From: Stercorarius parasiticus
Taxonomy: Eukaryota > Chordata > Aves > Charadriiformes > Stercorariidae
Direction: 5' to 3'
NCBI GenBank assembly: GCA_013396915.1
Contig: VWZL01000728.1
Span: 434,001 to 498,000 of the forward strand
DNA: 64,000 nucleotides
The notes beneath the pieces were generated by a model, which made no database searches, had not been told where the DNA came from, and saw nothing but the letters and a program-made list of their open reading frames with translations. Below are positions 11,345 through 23,434 of this stretch, in pieces. The position numbers and the translations under genes were made by a program. Position 1 is the first letter of the stretch. The number at the start of each line of letters is the position of its first letter.

Positions 11345-11540
11345 TGCAGCGGATAACACACAGGTTGGATAAATCAGCATCCAATGTGGGTTGCAGTCCT
11401 AGCTGTTCCACTGTCTGGGTGTGACAGCGACAACTCAGTTTGTCCATGCCTTAGTTCATCCAGCTGTGATAATGATTGTCTTTCTCTCAGAGGCAGATGA
11501 AGGGATCTGGTTAGTTCGTTAATGCACATAAAGTCTTTTT
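11345..11540 (+). repeat. MIR-type SINE, sense, near full length
   Basis: The order of segments follows the MIR consensus. A tRNA-like B-box area (GGGTTGCAGTCCTAGCTG, 11388-11405) is followed by TTCCACTGTCTGGGTGTGAC, a CAACTCAGTTTGTCCATGCCTTAG segment equivalent to the core 'cacttaacctctctgtgcctcag', then AATGATTGTC and TTAATGCACATAAAGTC, equivalent to the MIR 3' end. Divergence is high, as expected for an insertion predating the bird radiation. It is non-autonomous, mobilised by L2-type LINEs and certainly inactive. Confidence 0.6.
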
Positions 11541-12944
11541 AACATCTCCTGAAAATATTACTGCCATTTACAAGGCACACCATTCTTGGTGTCTTGGTGC
11601 AGCAATAAAGGGCTGGGCTGCACACCTCTGACATGCTACATCTGTAAAAGTATGTGCAGAGACTGAACATGTTTTGGGGAGTGGAGGGGGAGCAAACAAA
11701 AAAAAACCCGCCCTAAAAATACACCCTCTCTTTAGCACCTTCTATTAATTATTTTATTTGTTTAAAAGGATTCAGAGACAAACTCACAGGGAAAACAGCC
11801 AAGTTGTAGTTCCCCATTCTCATGAAATGCTTCGTCTGTCTCTGATAATCCAGGGGAAAAAAAATACTGAGAGACAATCCAGGTACCATGGATAACTGTG
11901 CCTCTATAAAACAATCCCAGGAGGTCAGAATGAGATCCTGTGTCCTTTTCCTCCAAATGTACTACCATGGTTCATTTGAAGGAGAATTGACCCTATCAGA
12001 TGTAAAGTCTCTATCTACCCTTATGATCCCAAACATCAGTTGCACAGATGTTTGTGGTTTGCCTTAGCACCATCACATGTAATGGAAGCAAAATAATTAC
12101 ATATTTTTTCTCATTTGCAAAGCAAAACATTAAGGAAAAAATCTCATCTTTCTTTCTTTCATCCTCTTCAGGTCCAAATATGATGGGGGTGAAGTATCAA
12201 TTTATCAAAATCCCTGAACTACTGTGTAATTAACTTGAACCAAACAAGAGAGAGGTTTTCCTGTGATTTTGTATTACAGTCAACCTAAGTATTAAAGGAA
12301 ACGGTGTAAGGAGAATATGCAGTATGATAAAAGTTAATATTCTAGAAGATAATGAGATGCAAATTGCCAGTTGGAAAAATACCTACAGGCCCAACTCTTC
12401 AATTTTTTTTTTGCCAAAGATAGGCGTATTTTTATGAATTAATAATCATTTTCTGTTCTTGAGCTCTTCATAAAGGATATCACTAACAAAATGCTTTTCC
12501 TTTTCAGAAGAAGAAACTGAATCAAAAAAAGATATGATATACAGAGCTCCTTAGCAGACCAGATACTCATCACCATACCACAGACTTACTGAGTTTCCTT
12601 TTAAGTTCTGAAATATGATGGCTTTTACATACTGTACAGTTTGTCAGGCATTAAAGAATGACCATGTTGTTGGGCCAATAGTTTGAATTCAGAAATTAGC
12701 TTTCAAACAAAACTAAATTGTCAAGAAATTATCCTGTTTAAAGTGTGTCCCAATACATTGTATGACTTTTGCCCTGCACATTAGCCTAATATTTGGGAAA
12801 TCAGACTGTAAATACTCAGATTCCTGTTTTAAATGAGCAGGTGTTTCTTATGGGCAAGAGATGTAATTTAGGCATTTTCTGCATTTCAAAAGGGATTTAG
12901 ACATCTGAGCTAGACATAGCCCTCCTTCTGGCCTAGAAGTGTGC
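11541..12944. other. Unannotated non-coding stretch
   Basis: No gene is supported. There is a G-rich then A-rich stretch at 11675-11710, an oligo-T run near 12402-12411, and TTTTCAGAAGAAGAAACTGA near 12504, which only faintly resembles antisense MIR. Frames at 11762-11968 (minus) and 12048-12233 (plus) look like chance. Confidence 0.5.
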
Positions 12945-13055
12945 TCTAGGGATGAAAGCACTGGATTTTAACTCAGAAGACTTGCATCCTGGTGACCTTG
13001 GACTTGATAACACTTTCCTAGGACAACCTTATCTCACCCTCTTGCTTGTCTCAAG
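12945..13055 (+). repeat. MIR-type SINE, 5' and core part
   Basis: GATGAAAGCACTGGATTTTA and ACTCAGAAGACTTGCATCCT (12951-12990) correspond to the tRNA-like head of sauropsid MIR copies ('agcactggactcaggagacctgggttc'). GGTGACCTTGGACTTGATAA (12991-13010) matches the diagnostic 'gtgaccttgggcaagtca' core. The element breaks up after about 13050. It is old, inactive and in plus orientation. Confidence 0.55.
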
Positions 13056-13495
13056 ACAGCTACCTCCACAGTCCTATATTCCTCCTAGGTCTATCCCAAT
13101 CCACATAGCTCTGTCTTCTCTGTCTGGAAGATCACATTTCTGTCAAAGTCCTGCCATGCAGTCATTTTGATTTCAATCAGTTTTGAAGACTGACTACTTA
13201 CGCTGTACTGACAGCTGTGTCTTCCCAAACACTCATGATCCTACGCAAGGAGAATTACAATAGTCCAGCCAGGCAGCCTACCACAGCCATAGGCGAACGT
13301 GTCGCTACTCCTTGGCCTCAGAGCAATTCAATGCCAATCATCGGTCCTCTGTTGTTAATGGCTAAAAAAGATCTTCCTCAATTCTTCTGCTGGGGTCCTG
13401 TCATTCAGAAGCAACAAGTCTAACTTTACTGCGAATTACTTTAATGAGGTATAATACGTAGTCACAGTACATTAGACACGGGCTCACTAGCTCCC
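13056..13495. other. Non-coding spacer between two MIR fragments
   Basis: An open frame of 68 codons at 13217-13423 has no recognisable similarity. CpG is slightly less depleted around 13290-13310. Whether this spacer is an insertion that split one MIR or separates two unrelated copies cannot be decided by eye: the right-hand fragment matches a later part of the consensus than the left, so a split is possible. Confidence 0.4.
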
Positions 13496-13497
13496 TA

Positions 13498-13592
13498 ATT
13501 TGCCCTCTCAGAAAGCTGGGATAAAACACTGTCTGCACTTGCATGTTCTGTGATTTAGTGTTTGCAAAGTGCTTTATGATCTATGGTGCTGT
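13498..13592 (+). repeat. MIR-type SINE, 3' part
   Basis: CTCAGAAAGCTGGGATAAAA (13507-13526) corresponds to the 'cccatctgtaaaatgggataat' part of MIR. GTGTTTGCAAAGTGCTTTAT and GATCTATGGTGCT (13559-13591) correspond closely to the sauropsid MIR 3' end ('tttgcaaagtgctttgagatctatggat'). The orientation is the same as the fragment at 12945-13055. Confidence 0.55.
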
Positions 13593-14468
13593 GCCACCAC
13601 TGTTCTTGAAAAGTGAATTGAATTGCATTTTTCTGTTCCAGTCACTTGAGGACAACATAATAGCTGCAAGTGCGTCCTTGTGTGTGCAGAGCATCATGCA
13701 GCAGCCCTCCCATCTGGGATGCTCTCAGCGTTAACAAGAGTAAGTTGTTGCTTGAAGAGAGCCTTGCCTTCCTGTTTCTTAAGCCTGGTTTCTCTTACCT
13801 GTCTGAAAATACCTCCTAACTGCCAGTCTAAAATCTGTGTCTGACAAAGGGTTTGTTCTCCTCTATGCAAATATAATAATCACCAATGTCATGATGACCC
13901 AAGCAGGACTTGCAGCTCAAATTTGTGCTTGAATGCCTTTTTCTGGTGTGCATGCCATGGATGAAAGGGTTCATTTCTGTAGGATTGAGATATTTTTTAA
14001 TCTTGCAAAGGAAGGAATGAACTTCTTATTTTAAAATAAATGTTATGCAGCATTGTCCTCTGGACAATTGCCATTCTCTCTACTACTGACAGATGGTTAA
14101 CTATGTGAAAGAATATATTCATTTTCCTTGCTGCTTCAGACACTGGGCTGGTAGGAAAACTAACACAGATATGCGGAAAATAGAAAAACTGAAAGGTTAC
14201 TCTGTCCTGAAGTCTGATTAAAAGGGGGGGAAAAAATCCACCCCTGTAAAATTCACCTAATTTAGGTCGAAGTTCTGGCGAATATCATTGTGAAATAATT
14301 TATGTTTTTTTAAATTAATTTAGGGTGAAGCTTAAAGGTCTGAGTTTACAAAGCCAAAACATTGAAAAAGTCTTGGCACTTAAATTGTAATGGAAAAATC
14401 TAGAGGTAGGAGACATTCCTTTTGACATGGGTCAGACTTTTCATTCAGACTTGGTTGATATTTTTGTA
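13593..14468. other. Unannotated non-coding stretch
   Basis: No gene or repeat identified. It contains a G7-then-A run near 14224-14236. One 63-codon plus-strand frame (13543-13734) overlaps the MIR end and is not credible. Confidence 0.5.
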
Positions 14469-14496
14469 TAAATAAATAAATAAATAGATAGATAGA
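14469..14496 (+). repeat. Compound microsatellite (TAAA)4(TAGA)3
   Basis: Four perfect TAAA units are followed by three TAGA units. Only seven units are present, so it is short, but it could be length-polymorphic. It has no coding context. Confidence 0.85.
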
Positions 14497-15029
14497 AACC
14501 AAAAGGAATGAAAGATCAAATCATTCTCCTTTAAGTGCTGCAAATAGAGTGCTTTGACCCTGTTTTCACATTTTATTTTCATTTTTGAAGCTTTTTCAGT
14601 TCTAACGTTAGAGGCAGCATGTTGAAGTGGTTTGCATATAACAAATAAGCATTTTCCAAGGGGAATAAAGTCTCTATCACTTCTCTTTGGAGATGAATCA
14701 TTACCATAAGATGACTGCCATCTTAGTCAGCGCTGGGGACAGAGACAGATATTTCCAGTTGAAGTCATAAGTCTCTACAGTAAGAACTGCGGTGCTGGGC
14801 ACTGTGAGCTCTGGCTATAATAGCTTTCCTATATCTTATTTTGGGTATGTCGAGAACCGGCCAGTGATTTAGTGACCTCGGAACAATACAGTGGTGTTAT
14901 TCCAAGCTGGTGAATGGAAAGGGGGTTTTTTTGATCACAAGGGTTGGTTGAGAGATCTTTGTGGGTGAAATAAGGTTTGCTTCATCTCAGAGTAACTCAG
15001 TAAAAAACATCTTACTAGGATGCATTAAC
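14497..15029. other. Unannotated non-coding stretch
   Basis: No gene or repeat. A small local rise in CpG occurs at 14850-14885 (GTCGAGAACCGGCC, then ACCTCGG), unusual for this CpG-poor window, but it is far too short to be a CpG island. Confidence 0.45.
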
Positions 15030-15610
15030 AGTGCTGCTGCTCACTGACAAAGAGAAATGGCATCAAGGTTTTTCACCTCCTTTCAGGGGATAAGAAATAA
15101 CAATGCCTTTACCAATCAAATAGAAATCACTGTGAACTCAACTTGTGACAGCCAGTTGTTGGTAGTAACTTCTAACCCTGTAATGATAGGTTAGGACAAA
15201 AATTTGGTGATCACGGTGATGCTGTCCACATAGACAGATGAATATTATACTCTTGTTGCTAATTTAAATCCTTGAAAGCAGTCTTTGCTTGGAACAGGGT
15301 GCTAGGAATAAACAAATCTGACTGACAAAAGCACAAAAGAAATAATCAGTCACAGTAACTCTTTAGTGTCATTTGCCAATGCTACAGTAAAAGTAAATAT
15401 TTGCTGTAAGAACAGCTCTTTGCAAAGTTAAGTTGTCCTGAAGGGAGCTGATCAAAGTTTTCTTGGCATCAGTTAGTATTGCAGAACACTGTTGTCCCAC
15501 TATAGATAAATGTTGCTCCAGAATGCAAATTATCACTGCAAGCATGCACTAAACTTTTAATTCTGTCTCTATAATTTTTCCAATTCATCTGTCTTTGGAC
15601 ACACCCTTTC
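15030..15610. promoter_or_regulatory. Candidate conserved non-coding block
   Basis: A repeat-free, frame-poor block of even AT-rich texture. It includes ACCAATCAAATAGAAATCAC near 15111, GTGATCACGGTGATG near 15206, two TCAGTCACAGTAAC-like elements near 15348, a TCF/LEF-like GATCAAAG near 15451 and an octamer-like ATGCAAATTATC near 15523. It is listed because no other class explains it and the texture is enhancer-like. Evidence is weak without alignment. Confidence 0.2.
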
Positions 15611-16400
15611 ATTAGGATTTAATGAGGAGATTAGAAGATTGGGATGGGGGGAAGAAGGAGCTTTGAGATTGGTACCTCAAGATGTTCTCTACCTGTGGCT
15701 CTCTACTGCTCTGACAGCTTTGCAAAGGGGTAGTCAAGAGTCTTTTACTTCTGGCAATGGAGAGACAAGCAAAGACTAATTTGCAACTCAGGCTAGAGTA
15801 AGGACATCAGTCAGTTCATGGATTACTTGTTTATTTGTTTGCTAATATGGTTTGGGAGAGAATTTACAATCTGACTTTCTCTAAGCACACTCTGTGTCTG
15901 GGTTCAACAGACCTGTCAGCAAGAGGTAAAAGGTCTTGTCTAGGAGCTTGATTTTAAAATAATTGAAAGAAAAAATCATACCAACCCTTAGTTCAGATTT
16001 CCTTCTCCTTGAAGGATGAGTTACTAGTGAAGGAAGATTCCTGGGTTTTGTTCCTGGTCATGCCCTTCAGTTTGGCAATATTCACAATTTGTCCCCAAAA
16101 CGGCCATCAAACTATCAGCTGACTTTGGAACAGCTGACCTTTGCTGCTACATGAACTTTCTGCTCCCAGTTACTTCATATCCCACCTCCACTGCCTGTAA
16201 CAGTTAAAGAGAATGCAAGTTTCTGAGATCACCGCTGGACAGGGATACCAGAGACAGCTCTGGCGTAGTTTATTGCATGCTTATCTAGTATAGCTGTGTA
16301 ACTGTGTTGCCATGTTATATGTACTATGCAATGGATATAGGTTATCCTTGGAGAAACCTTCACAATTCATAAACAGCTGGGTTTTACTGACACATCTTAC
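15611..16400. other. Unannotated non-coding stretch
   Basis: No gene, repeat or convincing motif cluster was seen. A short G-rich run (GGGATGGGGGGAAG) lies near 15642 but has only two usable G-runs, too few for a quadruplex. Confidence 0.5.
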
Positions 16401-16430
16401 ATGTATATACATACATATATGTGTGTGTGT
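16401..16430 (+). repeat. AT/GT-alternating microsatellite
   Basis: Alternating purine-pyrimidine sequence (ATGTATATAC, ATACATATAT, GTGTGTGTGT) over 30 bases. It could adopt a non-B structure and may vary in length. Confidence 0.75.
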
Positions 16431-17849
16431 TTCTTTAAGAAACAAACTAATATTTTTTCCTTGTGACTTAAGCACATATTTATAATTACACATGAATGAC
16501 TAGAGATGCCAGTAATTTTATGGGAGGACCTTCATCATCTTGAGAGCTGTAGTATGAGGGTTTTCCCCACAGAAGCGTGGAAAAGGTTAAAAAGAATATG
16601 CTTTATCATCTTGCCTTGAGCTTCCTTTTTTTCCTTCCCAATAACAGACAGAAACCGCACTGCTGAAGCATCCATCGCACATTCATCACTTCTGCACCAT
16701 GAAGCTTCGCAGCCTTCTGCCACCAATGCGATTCCAGCCTCCAAGGTGCTGTTAGTCACAGGTGACAGGAACAAGACCCTTGAGCAGAGGAGTTGTTGCG
16801 TCAGCTCTAGCATGGGTGCGTGGGTCAGTGCTAGGTTTAGAGTCCACGAGCACTGACTTACCTCTTGGCTCTGCTGACACTTTGCATGTTATTTCCTTGA
16901 CTTCCTGGCTGGAACATGTTAATGATGACATTTACTCCTGTCTGTTTTGACAGAGAGATGCAGCAGCAGAGCTGTTACAGGGACTTCCTGTGAAGTTAAG
17001 GGCATGAGGTCAAGCTGAGTTGTGGCCTTCAGATGTAACCGATCCCTTTCTCTTCTCATGTTCCCCCCTCCAAGCAGCTACTTGGGCTCCAGAGAGGATG
17101 GTAGGACATGGGGATGCTGGCTACAGAAATTGCAGGCCATCTCTAGGCAAAGGTCTTCCTATTTATTTTTTTAAGATATCTTTCAGATGTGTCTGTTGTG
17201 GCATTTTTATTTGGATGTATCTTTTGATAATACTTGTTTTCTTGCCTGTGTGGACAGTACTTTGACCTTAGCTGTGGCCTGCTGGCATGAGTCAGAAACA
17301 GAGCCAAAGACCAGCCCCTTGCTCCCCCCAGCACCCTGTTGCTCTCGTGCCCCTCCATCTGCATTGATTCACAGCCTGTCCATCTCTAGTTCGAAACAGC
17401 CAGAGCTGTAGCAAACCTCTGTTTCTGCCTCTGGCTGTATTTCTGCAGGCTGTGATCATCTCAGATCACACACACGCAAAGGTCAGGCGGTGGAGCACCA
17501 AGCCCTCCCAAAGCCCAGGGGTGGTGCAGGTGTCAGCAGGGACTGCCCAGTGTGCTGCAGGATGGCCCCAGTGCCACAGTGAGACCCAGAGGAGAGCTGT
17601 ACTGTTGGATGTCTCTCTGATTAGAGCTAAAAGCCAGCTCCTTGCTGCTACTGAACAGTGCAAATCCCACATGCTTTCTTTCATCAAAGAGATGTAGAAA
17701 TTCATATGTCCCAGCTGTATTTACCAGCTTGTTTTTTCTAGATGAATTTATGAAGGGGGAAAGACTTTATGTGATGTGACTATGGTTCAGAGAGGGAGGA
17801 TGGAGCCCTCTGTTCTACTCCATGTCTCAACTCAGGCAACTAAATGCCC
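16431..17849. other. Unannotated, locally GC-richer non-coding stretch
   Basis: From about 17260 to 17690 the sequence is more GC-rich than its surroundings and open on both strands (frames of 73 to 92 codons), but the frames overlap antiparallel and resemble no family. No CR1 or MIR similarity was found. It may be an unrecognised repeat or a transcribed non-coding region. Confidence 0.4.
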
Positions 17850-17869
17850 TGTCCTAAAGCATTAGGACA
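17850..17869. repeat. Perfect 8-bp inverted repeat, 4-nt loop
   Basis: TGTCCTAA (17850-17857), loop AGCA, TTAGGACA (17862-17869). The arms are perfectly complementary and flanked by unrelated bases. As RNA it would be a short stable stem-loop, but the stem is too short for a microRNA precursor. Confidence 0.8.
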
Positions 17870-20800
17870 TATAAATCCACCTTTTTCCAGATTGGTTCCA
17901 AAGTTACAACTCCAAACCTCTGGATATAAATGTTTAGGGAGCTGAATCAGAGGCTAAAAATAAGAGTCACTGAAAGGTTTGCCAATGGTGGAAATGGAGC
18001 AGCGGTATTACCCCAAGCTGTAAGCTCTGACATTAATCAGCCATTGGAGGGAGACAAAGAGCTGTGTTTCTTGCACTTCGCCTTGGTTCTGCAGAGGCAG
18101 TTACTCAATATTACCCAGCTGCTCAATCAACCCAGATGTTGTTGTATTTAGCAATGGGTAAAGCGACTGATGAGCAGCTCCTACCACCATTGGGACTGGA
18201 CAGCTGCAAGGCTGGTCCCCATGTCAGGGGACATAGTAGAAATACCAACTAATACACATGCATTGCCCATATAAATGTAAATTAGGCTACCTCTAGATAC
18301 ACCAGGCTGGCTTTTGCTCTCTATAGTGGTTCCGGTAGTCATGAAAGGCTCAAACTACAAACAGACACAGCAGCCTGACTTCCTTACTTGCCATACCAGT
18401 TCAGCTAAAGCTGAAGCTCAAGCCTTTCTTTAATCTATCATCCAAACAGAGGCTGACACCCCTTCCTTCCTCCATTACATTTCAGCTTTTTGTTGCACAA
18501 GGAGGAGGAGGAAAGTGTTTCCTGATAAACTCCCCTTTCTTGTCACCTGTATATCTCTGCAAAGGTGAATCCACAGCTTAATGCTCACCATGCCAGCAGT
18601 TCCTCCATCCCATCAAATTCCTTCTGTGCCTGTATTATCCAGAGTGCTACCCCAGGGACAAAGCATTCATGAAAGGGGAGTCAGGAATTCCATAACCCAT
18701 ATAGAAGCTTAAAATCTTCGCCCACATAATTGGAAAATTGCAAATCTTTGATTTTCATAGACTATTCACACACAGAACTCAGAAATTAGTGTATGCTTCT
18801 CAGCTGAGGCTGCTCTCACCTGATGGTTGCCAATGCAGGCAATAGACTAAAAGGCAGGTGTACCAGGGACAAAGAGAGCTAAGGTGGTAACAAATCTCTT
18901 GGACCAAAGAGCATGCATTTAGTCCATAACATGGGTAGTAGAATTCAGGTCTGTCTGCACATGTACACAGAGGTGTTTTTTAAGCACTATTATCTCATAA
19001 TTTTCTAAAATTATTTTCCCAAGGATTTGCTTGACTAATGACATGCAGTGTAAGGCAAGGGACCCATTCAGGCTCATCGTAATTCTTTCTATCAAATCTA
19101 TGAGACTGACTGAAGAAGAAGTGTGGGGCAGGGGGGAATGAACAAAACTTGCCAAAATTTGAGACCAGACATACAAACGTTTAACTCCAAATCTTTCTGC
19201 CGTTGTATTTTAGTGCTTTAATTGACCACAGGAAAAAATATTAAGAAGGGGAAGATATCAGAAGTTGAGCATATTGGAAGGTAATATAGAAGGGAGGGAG
19301 GTAATATAGCTTTTCATATTCTTGATAAGGTTACCTTGGAAGTTTGCAAAATGTCCCTCTCTTTTAGTCTCTTCTCTCCCTTTAATGTTGCTTTTTGCAT
19401 CAACATAAAATGGGACAGAGCACTCAAACAGTTTCCAGCTGGGGAATCATGGATGTAGCCTCATTGCTGGGAGTAGCAAGCACTGCATTTCAAGTTGCCC
19501 TCAGCGGCACACCCTTGCATTAAAGTAATCACACAGGGCTTGAGCTAGACAAGCAAAATTAAGAGGAAAAGCAGTATATCTTCTTTATATGAAGGCTTTA
19601 CATGATGCTCAAACAATGATGTTGTACACAATATTTTAATGAGAAAAATAATGTTTCTGTTGTAAAACAGCAACACAAATATTCAAGAAACTAAGAAAAG
19701 TACTTTTCTATCTCTAGGATTCCTTTGTGCTGAACAAACACGACTGAAAATGTTTCAAGCCCATTTTTCCACCTGTGGAACACAGGCAAGGTGTCTCAGG
19801 GTCAGTCTCTGAACTGGCAGAAATCAGGACAGCACAGCCGAGTGGGAAAGAGTTTGATTTTCACCAACTGAAACTGTTATAGGCAAAAAAGTAGTTTGAA
19901 TAGTGAATGCCAACAGGCAACAGATAATTGTGTGTACACATGTGAGGGGCTGAATGACTAAAACTGACCTTTTTGGTTGCTCATACATTGCTCCCCATGT
20001 ACACTATTTAGGTTGGGAAAACAGAAGACTTGGGAGACTGGAAAAAGAGGAGGCTATTCAAAAAAAGGGTTCCCCAAAATAAGTGGTTTCAGAAGGAGAA
20101 AGCAGGGCCAGAAAGAAGAAGGTGAAGATCACGGTCGAGGAAAGATGTGGGGTGTGGAGAAGGTAATGGAGATCAGGAAGATGAATGAAGATGAATGCTG
20201 GGGGCCAGTCAGTGACCTTGGCTGGTAACGCCAACTCCCTGTGGGGAAGGGAAGTTGAGAGCTGGTGAATGCAGTGCTGGGAGAGAGTGAGCATGTGCGT
20301 ATGCGTATGAGATAATTAAGTAAGATAAAAGGTGTAATCTCATTTGTTCTTAAATAAATGCCAGTGTCCAGATTCACAGTGGGCTGTGGTTTACTCTGTC
20401 TCACCTGAGTCAAAGACCCAATCCCAATCACTCATTGTAATGTCATTGTCCTGTATATAGCTTAGCAAAAATTGCTTTCCCTCCAGAGTTGTCCCACTCC
20501 CTGTGAAAGGGATGAGCTTAGTTGATAATGCAGCTCACAGCACAATATTGAACTACACAGTCAATCAGAAACACCCCATTTAAGTCTTTTTCTTTCCTTA
20601 TGTGTCCTTTTTGGGCGGTTTCACACTGATGCAATTCATTGAAAATCAAAATAAGTACAAGCCTACACAGGAAAAATTGCATTTGAAGGTTTCACAGAGT
20701 CTCAGTGGTGACCAGCACCGAGAGATTACTTTATCAGCCTTGAAAGAAATATTCATCACTGGTTTGGCAGCTTTGTCATTCAAGTGGCAGGAAGAATTCA

Positions 20801-23235
20801 GTTTTCCATTCAGCAGGTGCTAATACAGTTATATCAAATCCTAAGCATGGGAGAAAATAACCCACACATACATATACTTGCACAGTGCTCCCACCTTTCC
20901 CCCCCCACCTCTTCAAAGCCTAGCAGCGGAAGGGATCTGACCTGAAATGTCACAGCCAAGTTGTTATTTCATGCCCTGTAAACCTGTGCCAGATGATTGT
21001 GTCTTCCCCTCAGGCAGAAAGAGGGAAAATATCAGGTCCACACTTGCTAACAGACCTTGGGACTCAGTGTGCTTCTCCCTTTAAACACCAAATCTGCTGC
21101 TTTGTACCTGGGAGGCTTTTCATAGCTTCCCTTCAGTCCTGCTAAAGATGTGACTTTAGACTCTGAACATCAGCAGTACTGGGAAGAGCTCGAGATTTCT
21201 TTAGGAGGGACAAGAAATGAATTGAGTAGGGCCCACCAGAGGAAATGTCACTTAAAAGAGGCTCTTTTCAGAGGCCTAGCCCTTGATTTGTCAAGAAACC
21301 GTGAGCTTGTTGGAGAATAAGGTTTCCTTACAGACAAAGGGATGTGAATGATATACCAATACGCACTTGATACTAAGAGCCCCAGCCATTTGGGGTTTTG
21401 ATTCATGAATGGGAAAGTGTGTAGACATCTGGCCCCTCAAGTTTCCCCTGCCTTGGCTCTGATACTGTAGGAACATTGCTGTTTATGTACAATTATTTTA
21501 AAGTGAACTAAAAGAGATTTTAGATTTCTTCAGTTTGTAGGGTTACATAGGCAGATGAAACTTCCAAGCAGTGAGAAGCAAAGGATCTATCAGAGTGGCT
21601 GGGCCACATGAGAGCAGGAAAAATTACAACCTTCCCAAGATAAGTTGTTCCTCTCTGTGAACCAGGGAAAAATGTCTTTTAGCTGTGGAGAAGGAAAAAA
21701 AGAATGACATTTCTCACATATTGAAAAGTAATAAATGGAAAGGGCCTGATTTCTTACATCAAACTGAAGTAATCTCTGTTCAACTATATCAACTGTGAGG
21801 CTGGGTCCTGGAATCAGGGTTATCTGATAGCCTCAAAGTTTCTGATAGTAATTCAGTGTTGATTACTGAAATAACAGAGGACAAAGGAACCCTCTAGCTG
21901 AGAGACACAAAGCAAAGCTCAAGTTTAAACGCTGCTACTTCTCACATAAAGTTTTAATGGGCTGTACACAACTCCCCTGTCACATTTTCTCATTGTTAAC
22001 TTATTTCTGAAGAAACCACTCCACACTGTGTGTATTCATGCCGCTTTTCCTGTTGAAAATACCAACCTGTGGGAATTTTAGTCCATGAAACTTTGAAAGA
22101 CCCTTCCCCCTTGGGTGAGAGAGACTCAAGCAAGGCCAGAAATCAATATAATAGAGTTGAAGAAATGAAAACCAGAGATTCATATACCTGATATGTTGGT
22201 TTTTCTACTCAAGTGTACCTTTCCTTCAGATAACCCCAATCCATTTACCTTCATAAAAAAAGAAAACCTTCTTGAAAATGTTACCCAGAGGCAGGAAAAG
22301 CAGAAGGTCAGTTGTCCTACCCACTTTGTATTGTAGTCATAATTGATATTTTTGTCATTTTTGTCTGCTTGCAATACTGTCCATGAAGCTAATTCGTAAT
22401 GCTTTACTTTATTTCATCCAAAATTGAACTGTAAATCTCTTCTATCAAAAATACCTGTACTAGAACAGAATACTTGTGCATGTGACTGCAATATTCCAAA
22501 TTTTCATTGAACTGGTTAGCTACAGCAATCAATTATTATTATTGTACGTAGTTAAAACATAGAAATCTAAGCTGTAGGTTAAGGAATAAAGCTGAGAAAA
22601 AAACATGCTTTCCATATTAGTGAAATTTTACTGTTTCTTAGTAAGAGTTTTTAATACATTTTTTTAATACTTTTTTCCATTAATATGTTGGGGAGAGAGA
22701 GAAACAAAATCAAGAACATGTCAGTTATCTCTAAAATATACAAAGATGTATCACTCTTTTTAAAAATCACATTCCAGTAAAACATGCATTTTAGGAAAGA
22801 TGACATCTTCTAGATGTATTAGTATGTCTCCGCTCTTCTGTATTGCTCTTTCACCTTTCTGAAAGAGAGATGCCTTCTGCATTTCTGATTGTATTTTACC
22901 ACAACAGACAGGAATAATATGATCTGACAAGCTGTCCCTGAGCTGACTTCTGTACACACTAAATGATCGTTGCAGTAGATGACATTCAACAGCATAGATA
23001 GCTTCAGCACAGTGAAGAGATGTGGCCAGATTCTCCAAAAATATAAATTAGTATATGTCCACTCAAGAAAAAAGAATTAAGTCAGTTTATACCCGGAAAG
23101 AAGCTGTGTGATACAGAGTCAAGTTGGTTAAATTACTATTTTTTTGAATTATTTGTTGTAGCTTAGGAAAATGAATTTATTTCTGTTTATTGCCAATACC
23201 TTTTCAGTATGACACTGTGCCTTAAATAAAATATT
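17870..23235. other. Long unannotated non-coding stretch
   Basis: No gene or confident repeat in 5.4 kb. Items seen: a balanced, frame-open block at 17930-18252; the 11-base direct repeat AGGTAATATAG twice about 19290 (20-base period); a purine-rich tract at 20030-20170 that keeps one 83-codon frame open; a C8 run near 20899; and a T-rich stretch at 22655-22680. Minus-strand frames at 20058-20431 are simply the complement of the purine tract. Confidence 0.45.
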
Positions 23236-23344
23236 TATAAAAGGTCTAGATTTTCATCATATTCTGGTTGGATAGAGCAGAGAGAGTTCAGACACCATGA
23301 GCCAGGCAGTAACACTCCAACACAATTTATGTTTGCCTGCTGAG
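23236..23344 (+). other. Promoter plus first-exon-like arrangement
   Basis: TATAAAAGG (TATA box, 23236-23244) is followed by an initiator-like TCATATT (23257-23263). About 34 bases later, ATG at 23297 sits in a good Kozak context (ACACCATGA). The 16-codon frame MSQAVTLQHNLCLPAE then ends exactly at GAG/GTGAGT, a near-ideal splice donor (23345-23350, phase 0). The TATA-to-initiator distance, about 23 bases, is shorter than usual. No family is recognised, and each element alone is common by chance. The combination is what makes it worth listing. Confidence 0.15.
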
Positions 23345-23409
23345 GTGAGTAGTATCACCAGCAAAGCTTAAGTGTAGTGATGGGAGAATCTTTTGTTTTA
23401 GCAGCCAAA

Positions 23410-23422
23410 CTGACAGGGGGCA
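23410..23422 (+). promoter_or_regulatory. Partial CTCF-core-like motif beside CR1
   Basis: CTGACAGGGGGCA fits 10 of 13 positions of the CTCF core; the AGGGGGCA half is perfect and the left half is poor. It lies 12 bases from the 3' terminus of the CR1 copy at 23435, in non-repeat sequence. Confidence 0.15.
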
Positions 23423-23434
23423 GCAGCATGAATG

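Noticed and set aside
12500..12560. TTTTCAGAAGAAGAAACTGAATC read as antisense MIR
   Set aside because: Similarity is confined to about 20 purine-rich bases.
17260..17700. GC-richer patch considered as a coding exon or CpG island
   Set aside because: CpG count remains low, frames on both strands are non-specific, and no convincing splice-site pair was found.
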